Made by a program: the position numbers and the translations under genes. The notes under the pieces are model-generated. The model did not search any database. It had not been told where the DNA came from and worked only from the letters and a program-made list of their open reading frames with translations. Of a DNA stretch of 64,000 bases, positions 51,413 through 60,587 are shown one piece after another; positions within the stretch are counted from its first letter, which is position 1; each line of letters opens with the position of its first letter. Source of the DNA: Bacillota bacterium (GTDB lineage: Bacteria; Bacillota; Clostridia; Lachnospirales; Lachnospiraceae); contig JAEYPP010000071.1 of assembly GCA_023410575.1 (NCBI GenBank), positions 16,005 through 80,004 of the forward strand. Direction: 5' to 3'.

Positions 51413-53803
51413 TTACTTAAACTCTACAATCGTAACCCCCTGATCACCTTCACCAAAAGTACCTACACGATAAGATTTTACATACTTCGTTCTTTTTAAA
51501 TGGGCATGCACCGCATCCTTAAGGGCTCCAGTGCCACGGCCGTGAATAATAGTAACCTTCGCAAGGTGAGCTAAATACGCATCATCAAGATATTTATCTA
51601 CAAGTGGTAATGCTTCGTCAACTCGCTTCCCAATAATATTTAATTCAGGACTTATCGTACTTGATTTACTCATTCGTATCTTACCACTCTGAGTTTTTGT
51701 TAAGTTAGGTGCAACAATTGTCTCTTCATCTACTAATTCAAGATCGCTCATATTAATTAAAGAACGCAAGATTCCCATCTGAATATACATGTCGCCTTTT
51801 GCATTAGGAAGAGTACTAACTGTTCCCTTCAAGTTTAAAGAAATAACATGAACGGTATCACCCACTTTAAAATCACTTGCTTCGTTCTTTTGATTATTTT
51901 TTTTCTTCTTTATCGTTAATTTGGAGTTCGTGTCACCAAGACGCTCCCGCAATGCAGCGCGCTCATTTTCCATTTCTTTATTAACTCCCGAGAGAGAACC
52001 CCATTTATTATACTTGCGTATTGTTTCATCTGCATAATCTTTCGCTTCTTGTAAAATTTGGCGTGCTTGTTCATTTGCTTCACGTAAGATTCTCTCTTTA
52101 GCAGAATCGATTCTTGTATTTTTCTCTGTTAATTTCTTTTTCAGCTCTTCGATTTCTGCCTTATATCTTGTAATCTCTTCTTTGTCTTTTTCTATTGCAA
52201 TTCGATTTTCCTCTAAACTACTGATTACATCTTCAAAGCTTTCATCCTTTGATTGAATAAATCCTTTTGCACAATCAATAATCTGTGTACTTAACCCCAG
52301 TTTTTGTGAAATAGCAAATGCATTACTTTTTCCTGGGATACCGATTAATAAACGATAGGTTGGACGCAAAGTTTCAATACTAAATTCACAACAAGCATTA
52401 CTTACACCCGGAGTTGAAAGAGCAAAAATCTTTAACTCGCTATAGTGTGTTGTAGCCATTGTCCGAATCTTTCTCTCATGAAGGTACGATAGAATTGACA
52501 TTGCTAGCGCAGCGCCCTCTGTTGGGTCCGTACCAGCACCAAGTTCATCAAATAAAACGAGTGAATTCTCATTCGCTTGCTCTAAGATTGATACTGTATT
52601 TGTCATATGAGAAGAGAATGTACTCAAGCTTTGTTCAATGCTCTGTTCATCTCCAATATCAGCATAAACTTCTGTAAAAATAGATAACTCAGAACCATCA
52701 AACGCTGGAATATGAAGGCCTGACTGACCCATCAATGTAAATAAACCAACGGTTTTTAAGGAAACGGTTTTACCACCAGTATTCGGTCCTGTAATTATAA
52801 GTAAATCAAACTTATCGCCAAGATAAATATCAATTGGTACGACTTTGTGAGCATCAATCAGTGGGTGACGACCTTTTCTTATATTAATAAATCGTCGATC
52901 ATTAAATTTTGGTTCTGTCGCTTTCATCTGCTTCGATAACTGTGCTCTTGCAAAGATAAAGTCAAGCTCAGATAAAGTTTTCAGATTATACTCTAGATTT
53001 TCCTTTTCCACCGCAACAGTATTGCTAAGTCCAGCAAGTATCTTTTCTATCTCCGCTTGTTCCTTGACTGCTAACTCTGCAAGTTCATTGTTCAACCTCA
53101 CGATTGCAAGTGGTTCGATAAATGCGGTCGATCCTGTAGATGATTGGTCATGTACCATTCCTTGAAAGGTATTCTTGTACTCTTGCTTTACCGGTACGCA
53201 ATAACGTCCATTCCTCATTGTAATAATTGCATCTTGAAGCTGTCCTTTTGCTACAGCTGCATTCATAATAGATCCCATTTGTTCACGAATCTTATCATTG
53301 GTAATCTTGATGCTTTTACGAATACTTTTTAACCCTGCGCTTGCATCATCTGCAATCTCTTCCTCTGATATAATACAGCGCATAATCTCATTATTGATAG
53401 GAGATAATGGTTCTAGTAATTGGAACATTTCTGTCAAACTATCTTGTGCCGCTTCCTGAATATCTCCTCCGCTCTTTAGGTTATAACCGTAATTCTTAGC
53501 TCTTAAGGTGGCGGTTAATACTGAGCTAATTCTTAATAACTCACCTGCTCCTAAGGATGCTCCAATTTCTAGACGTTTAATTGAGTCACGAATGTCTGGT
53601 ATGCCTGAGAAAGATAATGTTCCCTTCGCATATAGTCTTGTTAAAGCATCCGAAGTCTCTTTTTGCATTTTCCTAATTTCATTCATGTTAACTAGTGGCA
53701 TTAATGCCTTACATTTATCTCTTCCTAATGTAGAACCAGCTAATCCACTTAATCGATCTATAATTTTCGTATATTCTAAAACACGTAAAGCCTTTTCGTT
53801 CAT
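51413..53803 (-). CDS. mutS2: MutS2 ribosome-rescue/recombination ATPase
   Basis: A 796-residue MutS2. The MutS-like clamp and ATPase parts are present: GPNTGGKTVSLKT (Walker A, near residue 340), LSTFSSHMTNTVSILE, LVLFDELGAGTDPTEGAALA (Walker B) and TTHYSELK. A coiled-coil region follows (EEITRYKAEIEELKKKL and beyond), then the KOW-like DTVHVISLNLKG and the C-terminal Smr nuclease domain (VTIIHGRGTGALKDAV). It lacks the mismatch-binding domain of MutS. MutS2 splits collided ribosomes in Bacillus and suppresses recombination in some species. It leads the mutS2/response-regulator/kinase operon. Confidence 0.95.
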   Translation of the reverse strand: MNEKALRVLEYTKIIDRLSGLAGSTLGRDKCKALMPLVNMNEIRKMQKETSDALTRLYAKGTLSFSGIPDIRDSIKRLEIGASLGAGELLRISSVLTATLRAKNYGYNLKSGGDIQEAAQDSLTEMFQLLEPLSPINNEIMRCIISEEEIADDASAGLKSIRKSIKITNDKIREQMGSIMNAAVAKGQLQDAIITMRNGRYCVPVKQEYKNTFQGMVHDQSSTGSTAFIEPLAIVRLNNELAELAVKEQAEIEKILAGLSNTVAVEKENLEYNLKTLSELDFIFARAQLSKQMKATEPKFNDRRFINIRKGRHPLIDAHKVVPIDIYLGDKFDLLIITGPNTGGKTVSLKTVGLFTLMGQSGLHIPAFDGSELSIFTEVYADIGDEQSIEQSLSTFSSHMTNTVSILEQANENSLVLFDELGAGTDPTEGAALAMSILSYLHERKIRTMATTHYSELKIFALSTPGVSNACCEFSIETLRPTYRLLIGIPGKSNAFAISQKLGLSTQIIDCAKGFIQSKDESFEDVISSLEENRIAIEKDKEEITRYKAEIEELKKKLTEKNTRIDSAKERILREANEQARQILQEAKDYADETIRKYNKWGSLSGVNKEMENERAALRERLGDTNSKLTIKKKKNNQKNEASDFKVGDTVHVISLNLKGTVSTLPNAKGDMYIQMGILRSLINMSDLELVDEETIVAPNLTKTQSGKIRMSKSSTISPELNIIGKRVDEALPLVDKYLDDAYLAHLAKVTIIHGRGTGALKDAVHAHLKRTKYVKSYRVGTFGEGDQGVTIVEFK

Positions 53804-53847
53804 ATAATCACCATACTTTCACTTTTACAATCATTCTTCCAATCCAA

Positions 53848-53874
53848 TAGGGGCTGTTCTATTAAAACAGCCCC
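53848..53874. terminator. Terminator between trmL and mutS2
   Basis: AGGGGCTGTTCTATTAAAACAGCCCCT: a perfect 10-bp stem. It lies after trmL on the minus strand. It belongs to the same GGGCTGTT stem type as other terminators in the window. Confidence 0.8.
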
Positions 53875-53892
53875 TTCGTAAAATTAATATTC

Positions 53893-54393
53893 TTATTTTG
53901 CTTCATCCCAACTATGATGATGAAGTTGCCCTAAAAGTCGCATATTGTCAAATTGATTCTGACGTAATGCTTCATACAGTACAATAGCTACAGAATTAGC
54001 AAGATTTAATGAACGAATGTCCCCAATCATAGGTATACGAATCGAAGTATCTTTATGCTCGAGCAATATCTCTTCTGGTATTCCAGCACTCTCTTTACCA
54101 AACATAATAAAACAATCAGGCTCGTAGGATACTTCTGTATAGACATGTCTAGCCTTTGTTGTAGCCATATAAATTTTAGCATTTGGATTTTTAGTTAAAA
54201 AGTCATTAAAATCATCATATTGTGTAACTTCAAGGTCCTTCCAATAATCAAGACCTGCACGACGTATTTCCTTTTCACTAAGATTAAACCCTAGTGGTCC
54301 AATTAAGTGTAGTTTCGTTCCAGTCGCTACGCAAGTACGCCCTATATTTCCAGTATTAGCTGGGATTTCAGGCTCAAATAAAACTATATTCAT
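53893..54393 (-). CDS. trmL: tRNA (cytidine/uridine(34)-2'-O)-methyltransferase
   Basis: A 166-residue SPOUT-family RNA methyltransferase that 2'-O-methylates the wobble nucleotide of tRNA-Leu. It starts NIVLFEPEIPANTGNIGRTC and has LIGPLGFNLSEKEIRRAGLDYW, IMFGKESAGIPEEIL, RIPMIGDIRSLNLANSVAIVLYEALRQ, the trefoil-knot SAM-binding region. The length is standard. A terminator follows, and a 33-nt gap separates it from the CheX-like gene upstream. Confidence 0.95.
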   Translation of the reverse strand: MNIVLFEPEIPANTGNIGRTCVATGTKLHLIGPLGFNLSEKEIRRAGLDYWKDLEVTQYDDFNDFLTKNPNAKIYMATTKARHVYTEVSYEPDCFIMFGKESAGIPEEILLEHKDTSIRIPMIGDIRSLNLANSVAIVLYEALRQNQFDNMRLLGQLHHHSWDEAK

Positions 54394-54426
54394 CTTACAA
54401 TATCCTTTCCAAACATGACTGGTATA

Positions 54427-54897
54427 CTAATTCTCTTTAATTGCAATATGAATTTCAATCTTCTTCACGTCTTCATAAATCAAAGGGATACATATATTAG
54501 CCGCATAGTTATTCTTAAATGTAACTGTGCCTTTACACATAGTAGGAGGAGTAATATCAATTGCAATTCCCTTGGTTGAAAATACCGTTGCCGTATTACC
54601 AAGTATCATATTACAAAGCTCCGAAATAGCACTCTCAGCTAGCTCATCTAACAAAGGTAGTTGCATCATACACATTTTGGAGGCAAGATCTAACGCAACT
54701 TCATTATCAAAGCTTAAAATAACCTGTCCAGTCATCTCACCAGTTACTCCAAGCATAATTAATAAAGACTTATTACCAAACACAGCTTCCCTAGTATACG
54801 GTTTACCTACCTTTGTATCTATAAATACCATATCTTTTAATACTTTAGTTGCTGCAATTAAGAATGGATTAATATACTCTGCATTGATAGCTGTCAT
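54427..54897 (-). CDS. CheX-like chemotaxis phosphatase domain protein
   Basis: A 156-residue CheC/CheX-type protein, which dephosphorylates CheY-P. It starts INAEYINPFLIAATKVLKDM as in CheX, has a Gly/Leu-rich MLGVTGEMTGQVILSFD segment, and LDELAESAISELCNMILGNTATV, the E-x2-N-type helix that supplies catalytic residues in CheC/CheX (E and N near residues 95-99). No other chemotaxis genes are in the window, so the partner response regulator is unknown. AGGAGG precedes the ATG. The neighbour trmL is only 33 nt downstream. Confidence 0.85.
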   Translation of the reverse strand: MTAINAEYINPFLIAATKVLKDMVFIDTKVGKPYTREAVFGNKSLLIMLGVTGEMTGQVILSFDNEVALDLASKMCMMQLPLLDELAESAISELCNMILGNTATVFSTKGIAIDITPPTMCKGTVTFKNNYAANICIPLIYEDVKKIEIHIAIKEN

Positions 54898-54990
54898 CCA
54901 TTAACCTCCTATGTATCAATACGCTATAGCGTAAAGACTTCTCACTTTATTATATACAGTATTTTATCACAAACTTTCATACATTATCAA

Positions 54991-56163
54991 CTAAATTTCA
55001 AATTTCGTATACTTTTCAACGAATCGCGACATTCGAGTAAGAGCCTCTTTCAAATTTTCAACTGAATATGCATATGAGATACGCAAAAATCCTTCTCCAC
55101 AATCTCCAAATGCAGTACCTGGTACAACCGCTACCTTTTCCTCCTGTAGCAAGCATGTTGCAAATTCATCACTAGTCATTCCAAGTTTTTTAATACAAGG
55201 AAACACATAAAATGCTCCAAATGGTTCAAAACATTCCAAACCCATTTCACGTAGTGCATTGACTACATAACGACGCCTTTTATCATATGCATCACGCATC
55301 CTAACAACGTCATTATCCCCATTACGCAATGCTTCTACTGCTGCATATTGGCTCGTAGTAGGTGCACACATGATTGCGAATTGATGAATCTTCGTCATCT
55401 GCTCAATAATCGCCTTAGGACCAGCCGCATAACCAAGTCTCCAACCTGTCATTGCATAGGACTTAGAAAATCCGTTAATCACGATTGTTCGTTCCTGCAT
55501 ACCTAAAAGACTCGCAATTGAGATATGGTTTCCATTATAGGTAAGTTCACTATAAATCTCATCCGATATTACAAACAAATCCTTTTCCATAACAACTTGT
55601 GCTATCTCTTCTAACTCTTCTTTCGTCATAATAGCCCCAGTCGGGTTATTCGGAAATGGCATAATTAATATCTTTGTTTTTGGTGTAATCGCATCTAGCA
55701 GTTCTTGCTTTGTTAACTTAAACTCATTTTCATGCTTTAGCTCAATTATCACTGGTATTCCATCCGCTAATGTAACACACGGTGAATATGATACATAACT
55801 TGGTTGTGGGATAATTACCTCATCGCCTTCATCTACCATAGCTCGAAGTGCCATATCAATGGCTTCACTACCACCTACTGTAACTACAACTTCATGTTTA
55901 TAGTCATAAGATAAATCACATCTTCTCTTTAGATAATGAACAATCTCTTTTCGTAGTTCTAATGTTCCTGCATTTGAGGTATAAAATGTTCTTCCCTTTT
56001 CTAATGAAAAGATACCTTCCTCTCGAATATGCCATGGTGTATCAAAATCAGGCTCACCAACACCAAGAGAAATCGCATCTTTCATCTCATTCACAATATC
56101 AAAAAATTTACGAATGCCAGAAGGCTTTATATGTACGACTTTATTATTTAGTGGGTTTCTCAA
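54991..56163 (-). CDS. Class I/II PLP-dependent aminotransferase
   Basis: A 390-residue aminotransferase of the aspartate-family fold. ISLGVGEPDFDTPWHI, YTSNAGTLELRKEI, FPNNPTGAIMTKEEL and SKSYAMTGWRLGYAAGP with the PLP lysine (about residue 233) are intact, and the C-terminal Arg region (GFLRISYAYSVENL) is present. The start is a TTG overlapping the stop codon of the Lrp-type gene (TTGA), and it gives the family-typical RNPL start. The substrate amino acid is unknown. It forms a co-translated pair with the regulator. Confidence 0.9.
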   Translation of the reverse strand: MRNPLNNKVVHIKPSGIRKFFDIVNEMKDAISLGVGEPDFDTPWHIREEGIFSLEKGRTFYTSNAGTLELRKEIVHYLKRRCDLSYDYKHEVVVTVGGSEAIDMALRAMVDEGDEVIIPQPSYVSYSPCVTLADGIPVIIELKHENEFKLTKQELLDAITPKTKILIMPFPNNPTGAIMTKEELEEIAQVVMEKDLFVISDEIYSELTYNGNHISIASLLGMQERTIVINGFSKSYAMTGWRLGYAAGPKAIIEQMTKIHQFAIMCAPTTSQYAAVEALRNGDNDVVRMRDAYDKRRRYVVNALREMGLECFEPFGAFYVFPCIKKLGMTSDEFATCLLQEEKVAVVPGTAFGDCGEGFLRISYAYSVENLKEALTRMSRFVEKYTKFEI

Positions 56164-56645
56164 GGTGTAATCAACATCCTTTCATCTTCAATTTCGTTTA
56201 CCAATGGCATACCATGATCCTTGTATTTCTTTAACACAAAGTGAGTTGCCGTACTAAGTACTGCTTCCATTGGGGCTAGCTTACTAGATACAAACATTGC
56301 TACCTCACGCATGCTCATACCTGTAATAATAACCGTTAAGTCAAATCCTCCGGACATCAGATAGACAGATTCCACTTCATCAAACTTATAGATTCTCTCC
56401 GCAATACGATCAAAGCCCTGACCTCTTTGAGGTGTAACCTTTACTTCAATAAGAGCAGTTACTTTTTCACTCTCTGCTTTATCCCAATTAATAAGAGTAG
56501 GATATCCACAGATGATAGATTCTTCTTCTAGCTCCTTAATTGTGGCCGCGACTATCTCTTCCTCTGCTCCTAGCATCACCGCTAGATCTTTCGCTGTCAG
56601 CTTTGAGTTCTTGTCAATTGCCTTTAAAATCTTCTCTCTCATCAT
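56160..56645 (-). CDS. Lrp/AsnC family transcriptional regulator
   Basis: A 161-residue regulator. The N-terminal winged helix (residues 1-50; KILKAIDKNSKLTAKDLAVMLG) is followed by the RAM/AsnC ligand domain (about 65-145; VTALIEVKVTPQRGQGFDRIAERI, VESVYLMSGGFDLTVIITGMS). Lrp proteins bind amino acids and often regulate adjacent metabolism, consistent with the overlapping aminotransferase gene. It is unusually linked to an upstream esterase gene (34-nt gap). Confidence 0.9.
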   Translation of the reverse strand: MMREKILKAIDKNSKLTAKDLAVMLGAEEEIVAATIKELEEESIICGYPTLINWDKAESEKVTALIEVKVTPQRGQGFDRIAERIYKFDEVESVYLMSGGFDLTVIITGMSMREVAMFVSSKLAPMEAVLSTATHFVLKKYKDHGMPLVNEIEDERMLITP

Positions 56646-56679
56646 GTCAATCCACTCCTTTTCATTATATTTTTTGATA

Positions 56680-57519
56680 TCATTTGCTTACCGTTTCAAT
56701 CCAATCCTCTATAACAGCATGCTCTTTCATCTTTCTTAAAAAAATCTTCACAAGGTTTGAATGAAGACCCCCTTTAATAATAATAAGTTTTCCTAATCCA
56801 TTGCGAACTTCATTAATTTTATTCACAAATGATTTAGAATTAGTTAGCTCAACTAACGGATCACAATCTCCGTGTATGCAAAGTATAGGAATACTTGTAG
56901 AATCATTAAGACACAGATACGGATTTGCCTTTTTCCAATTTTCATCTGTCACCACAAAGTTTTTAATTGTCTTGGCAATATAGTCATTTTTACATACAGC
57001 AAAATTAATAGGTCCGCTCATACTAATGACACCTTTGATTAACTGTTTTTCAATCATTAAATCTTCTAAACTCTGACCATATGCAAGAGATGCTACAAGC
57101 TGTGCACCTGCTGAATGTCCAACAAGTATAACCTTATTGAAGTACTCCTCTTTCTCCTTAAGAATTTGAATTCCTAATATGTAAGCATTTGCTGTATCCT
57201 CAATCTGTGCTGGAAATGTATTTTTTGGAACCTTACGATAATCAGCAACAATAGTAGTATAACCTGTACTTGCATAAAAATATCCAACAAACTTGAATGC
57301 ATTTGCGCTACCATACCTCCACCCACCACCATGAGAAAAAAATATAATAGTATCTTTTCTTTCATTACCCTTAGGTTTGATTATTATTATGTTTTGCTTT
57401 TTATCAGGTCCATAATTATAAGTTTCTTCTATGAATTTTCTTTTACCCAATAAATTAGATATGAAAACCTTTATAAATAGATAAGGAAGTGATAAATACT
57501 CCCGAAATTTATTATTCAT
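56680..57519 (-). CDS. Alpha/beta-hydrolase (esterase/lipase, HSL-like)
   Basis: A 279-residue hydrolase. The oxyanion motif HGGGWRYG is near residue 64, and the nucleophile elbow GHSAGAQLVASLAYG holds the catalytic Ser near residue 133. The Asp is in ILCIHGDCDPLV, and the His in KGGLHSNLV. This is the hormone-sensitive-lipase/BD-FAE group. There is no signal peptide; the N-terminus has a hydrophobic PYLFIKVFISNLLG stretch, so a membrane-peripheral location is possible. ATG at 57519 is used because the earlier ATG (57537) overlaps the GGAGGAG site. Confidence 0.88.
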   Translation of the reverse strand: MNNKFREYLSLPYLFIKVFISNLLGKRKFIEETYNYGPDKKQNIIIIKPKGNERKDTIIFFSHGGGWRYGSANAFKFVGYFYASTGYTTIVADYRKVPKNTFPAQIEDTANAYILGIQILKEKEEYFNKVILVGHSAGAQLVASLAYGQSLEDLMIEKQLIKGVISMSGPINFAVCKNDYIAKTIKNFVVTDENWKKANPYLCLNDSTSIPILCIHGDCDPLVELTNSKSFVNKINEVRNGLGKLIIIKGGLHSNLVKIFLRKMKEHAVIEDWIETVSK

Positions 57520-57607
57520 AATTCTGCACTCCTCCATGGCTTTTAGCTATACTATGATACAAAACATTTAATAAACTTCTTGTATTTCTTCCTAAGTTGT
57601 GAATAGA

Positions 57608-57639
57608 ACAAAAGTGTGCTTCCTTTTGGACGCTTTTGT
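57608..57639. repeat. Hairpin with the CTTCCTTTTGGACGC block
   Basis: ACAAAAGTG and CGCTTTTGT arms enclose the block, whose 15-nt match at 36877-36891 also lies in a hairpin. It directly abuts a 19-bp foldback. Confidence 0.35.
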
Positions 57640-57679
57640 TATTGAATAGGGAAGTTCAAAGAACTTTCCTATTCAATAA
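57639..57679. repeat. Perfect 19-bp foldback after the PurM-like gene
   Basis: TTATTGAATAGGGAAGTTC pairs with GAACTTTCCTATTCAATAA around AAA (one A/G wobble pair). It could be part of a double terminator. Confidence 0.65.
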
Positions 57680-57681
57680 AA

Positions 57682-57702
57682 AAGGGGCCAAATGGTGCCC
57701 TT
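57682..57702 (-). terminator. Terminator of the PurM-like gene
   Basis: AAGGGGC/GCCCTT hairpin with a T-run on the minus strand, starting at the stop codon of the gene at 57703. It is followed by the 19-bp foldback at 57639-57679. Confidence 0.7.
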
Positions 57703-58680
57703 TTATACTTTATATACCTCATCTATTTTAAAAGGTTCTAGGTATCTTACTTCTTCTCCATTATCCAATATTCTATCACTTTCCTTTGTCAAATATCCAA
57801 TCACAGCCGCACGAATTCCAGCTTGTTCAAAGCGTTCCACTAGACTTTTTCCATCTTGAACAACATAGATAGAACACCCTAGAGATAACAACAAATAAGG
57901 ATTCAGATCAAAATATTCACTAATCTCTACCGTTTCTTGTGATAACAATATATCCTTTAGTGAAATTCGCATCCCGCAGTTTAAATATTCTCCAAGTTCC
58001 CATAGAGCAGTAAAAATACCACCCTCTGAAACATCATGAGCATATAAAACATCTCCAGCAATTATTCTTTGGGTTTTCACAGAAAATTGCCCCTTCATTG
58101 GGAGTACCCCTTGGAGAAAAGCTTCACTAAAATATTTCTTTAAATTCTCACTTTCTTTTTCGTAGATGTGAACAGTTCCTGACATTCCAGCATTACCTGC
58201 CATAACTATCTGCTTATCATATAGATTATCTTTTATAATCGGAGTATTTTGTTTCATTCCCAATGCTTGAATTGTTACAATGTGATCACTTGCAGTTCTG
58301 CTTCTTGATGTTTCCCCACCTAGAACTGATACCTCATGTTCTGTACAAAGTGCCGTTACCGTTCTCATTATCTGCTTAATTTCTTGCTCACTTGATCCAT
58401 AGCGAAGCATAACAGACATTGTAATACCAATTGGTGTTGCTCCCTGAATGTATAGGTTATTCATGGCTCGATGAAATGTACTAATGATAAAAATTTCTGA
58501 TAAACCTTCCATAGTAGCAACACTTGTTAATAAAGACTGCTCTGTATTCAACATACAGCCCGTAGCATCTATGCCAACTTGTGGCTTTTGTATATCTTTA
58601 CACAATACAGCGGATAATTCCTTTAAGACGGATCGCTTTAGTACTACCTCTTTTATTTTTCCAGCTGTTTTATCTCTCAT
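57703..58680 (-). CDS. AIR synthase/PurM-fold protein
   Basis: A 325-residue protein of the PurM/HypE/ThiL/SelD superfamily. The N-terminal half has QVGIDATGCML (metal-binding Asp), STFHRAMNNLYIQGATPIGITMSV and VLGGETSRSRTASDHIVTIQALG, the C-terminal half has DVLYAHDVSEGGIFTALWELG and YLLLSLGCSIYVV. These match the ATP-binding dimer fold, in which proteins activate an amide or phosphoryl group. The specific reaction is unknown; HypE-like genes in hydrogenase operons have different context. It is followed by a double terminator. Confidence 0.75.
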   Translation of the reverse strand: MRDKTAGKIKEVVLKRSVLKELSAVLCKDIQKPQVGIDATGCMLNTEQSLLTSVATMEGLSEIFIISTFHRAMNNLYIQGATPIGITMSVMLRYGSSEQEIKQIMRTVTALCTEHEVSVLGGETSRSRTASDHIVTIQALGMKQNTPIIKDNLYDKQIVMAGNAGMSGTVHIYEKESENLKKYFSEAFLQGVLPMKGQFSVKTQRIIAGDVLYAHDVSEGGIFTALWELGEYLNCGMRISLKDILLSQETVEISEYFDLNPYLLLSLGCSIYVVQDGKSLVERFEQAGIRAAVIGYLTKESDRILDNGEEVRYLEPFKIDEVYKV

Positions 58681-58779
58681 AAACTCTTCCTCTCCTATTG
58701 CCAGGAACGTCTACGAAAGCATTCCTTATAAGTCAATGATTATCAGATAGTATACACTATTTTTTTCCTTGTTTCAACA

Positions 58780-59715
58780 TTACTTTTTCCCAATTACCAT
58801 ATACTGTGGCGATGCTTCATACTCATTATAACTGATTCGGATACGCTCCACTTCAACACCATTTACCTTTGTAATACGATATACTTCAGCTTTGTAACCC
58901 TTGTAGGCAGATTGTAATACAAGAACATAATCTTTTGGTTTCGTTGAATCATATACGATAACTGGTTCATCAGGTTCAATTTCCTCTAATATCTTAGTTT
59001 CATAAGTAACCTCTTTATTAATATTCTTAACTTGGCTAACACATCGAAATCGAAATATAAGAACATCGGAATTAGTTACAATTGCTTCTATCACTATCGG
59101 AACATCTAGGTTATTCATAAAGCGAAAATCTTTTTGGTTCTCAGCAATTGCCGCATCTCTTCCTACATCAACATAGCTAACTGCCATTGAGTGAGGATGG
59201 CGTTCTATCACTGTTAACTCTGCATCCAAAACTGCATTATATAGTGTTGTAGAAACTTGACAGACACCACCACCAAGACTATTGATTACTCTCCCATTCA
59301 CAAACGTTCCTGCGGGATAATATCCATTCTCCTCTGTAAATGGTGTTAAATACTCACTGATCGAAAACACTTCTTGTGGGTAAACAATTGCTTGGTGTAC
59401 CTTTTTTGCAGCATTTTTTATGTTCTTTTTTCTTGCATCAGATGATCTTGAAAAATTAGTACTAAACTCACCAATAATATAGTTTGCTCGAATCAGTATC
59501 TCTTTCTTATCTACTGATTGATACGAAACTTTAGGTGCCTTTACAGATACTTCTGCATCTTCCACCACGTCACTTGGCTTTGGCAGATTTTCTACGACAG
59601 AATTATCGCTACGATCTATTTTATAAGGAACTTCTGTCTCTTTTCCACATCCATTACATAAAAAAAAGGATAAAAAAACAATAGGCCATATAATAAAATA
59701 TCGAGTTTTTTTCAT
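58780..59715 (-). CDS. VanW family lipoprotein
   Basis: A 311-residue lipoprotein (lipobox LCNGCGK, Cys about residue 23). The VanW domain is clear: IIGEFSTNFSRSSDARKKNI, NVxxAA-type PQEVFSISEYLTPFTEENGYYPAGTFV, GGGVCQVSTTLYNAVLDAELTVIERHPHSMAVSYVDVGRDAA. VanW domains are found on surface proteins of vancomycin-resistance clusters and YoaR-like wall-linked proteins; the activity is unknown. A C-terminal strand-rich G5-like region (KEVTYETKILEEIEPDEPV) follows. It is predicted to be anchored outside the membrane and may act at the cell wall. Confidence 0.88.
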   Translation of the reverse strand: MKKTRYFIIWPIVFLSFFLCNGCGKETEVPYKIDRSDNSVVENLPKPSDVVEDAEVSVKAPKVSYQSVDKKEILIRANYIIGEFSTNFSRSSDARKKNIKNAAKKVHQAIVYPQEVFSISEYLTPFTEENGYYPAGTFVNGRVINSLGGGVCQVSTTLYNAVLDAELTVIERHPHSMAVSYVDVGRDAAIAENQKDFRFMNNLDVPIVIEAIVTNSDVLIFRFRCVSQVKNINKEVTYETKILEEIEPDEPVIVYDSTKPKDYVLVLQSAYKGYKAEVYRITKVNGVEVERIRISYNEYEASPQYMVIGKK

Positions 59716-59800
59716 ATAAAACCTCCATATTCAACATATGCCTATTGTTTGACAATTTAGCTATTCTTATGTATATTTAATAAGAACCTATATGTCAAAT

Positions 59801-59902
59801 TTAGAAAGCAGATATTATTGCTGGTATTACCATAGCGGCAATTAGAATAACAACGATTACGATTGCAATTGTACGTTGCGTTTTTTTATTACCAAAGTTC
59901 AT
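59801..59902 (-). CDS. Short (33-residue) single-helix membrane protein
   Basis: A very small protein: NFGNKKTQRTIA followed by a 20-residue hydrophobic helix (IVIVVILIAAMVIPAIISAF). AGAGGTG sits 8 nt before the ATG and the frame ends in TAA. The polar basic head and C-terminal Val/Ile/Ala-rich tail resemble Prli42-type stressosome anchor proteins in Firmicutes, but the similarity is only in style. It lies alone between the VanW and TPR-like genes. No neighbouring stress genes are visible, so the role is unknown. Confidence 0.55.
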   Translation of the reverse strand: MNFGNKKTQRTIAIVIVVILIAAMVIPAIISAF

Positions 59903-59963
59903 TTTTATTCACCTCTTTAATATTTTAATTATTGTCTATTATTGAAAGAAAGGTCATAACCTT

Positions 59964-60587
59964 ATGCCAACGATCTTATTGTGTACCATAATATTAGCCA
60001 TCTGGATCTCTTATCAGCGCAAGAAAAGTGATAAGTCTACTAAAAAAACTTCGGAACAATTCTGGGAACTTGAACAACGATCAAATTTTACACGTCCTAA
60101 GGATCTGTCTACACTAGATTATATCACAGTTGATTTTGAAAATCTTCCCTTTTCTCAATCTGATGACGAGGAAATTATTTATGTTCAGGAACAACTACTT
60201 AAATTAAAAGGACAAAAAATTGTTAATCTGACTGGACAATCAAACACTGACTTAAAGCTAGCTTATGGAAATGCTAATTTAGTACAGTTAACAATCTACG
60301 ATCAAAATTATACCCTACTTATTCGAAATTTAAATAAATGGGGTCAATTACTATTTTCTAAGGGTGAGATTCCAACTGCAAAACAAGTGTTAGAATATGC
60401 ACTCTCCGTTAATAGTGATATATCACAGACCTTTTTGACGCTAGCAATGATATATTCCAATGAAAACGATTCAAAAGCCCTTACTGATTTACGTGATAAA
60501 GCGATATCATTAGATTCTCCATTAAAGGAGTCTCTTATTCAAAAATTAACAGCTATCTGTGATAAAGCAAACCATACTCTAAAATAA
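59964..60587 (+). CDS. Membrane-anchored TPR-like protein of unknown function
   Basis: A 207-residue protein. An N-terminal hydrophobic stretch (PTILLCTIILAIWISY) precedes a basic anchor-flanking segment (QRKKSDKSTKK). The middle holds a helical region with LVQLTIYDQNYTLLIRNLNKW, and a TPR-like pair (LFSKGEIPTAKQVLEYALSV; SQTFLTLAMIYSNENDSKAL) is at about 130-185. No specific family is recognised. Its 3' end overlaps the convergent exonuclease gene by 35 nt, with no terminator seen between them. AGAAAGG precedes the ATG. Confidence 0.65.
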   Translation: MPTILLCTIILAIWISYQRKKSDKSTKKTSEQFWELEQRSNFTRPKDLSTLDYITVDFENLPFSQSDDEEIIYVQEQLLKLKGQKIVNLTGQSNTDLKLAYGNANLVQLTIYDQNYTLLIRNLNKWGQLLFSKGEIPTAKQVLEYALSVNSDISQTFLTLAMIYSNENDSKALTDLRDKAISLDSPLKESLIQKLTAICDKANHTLK

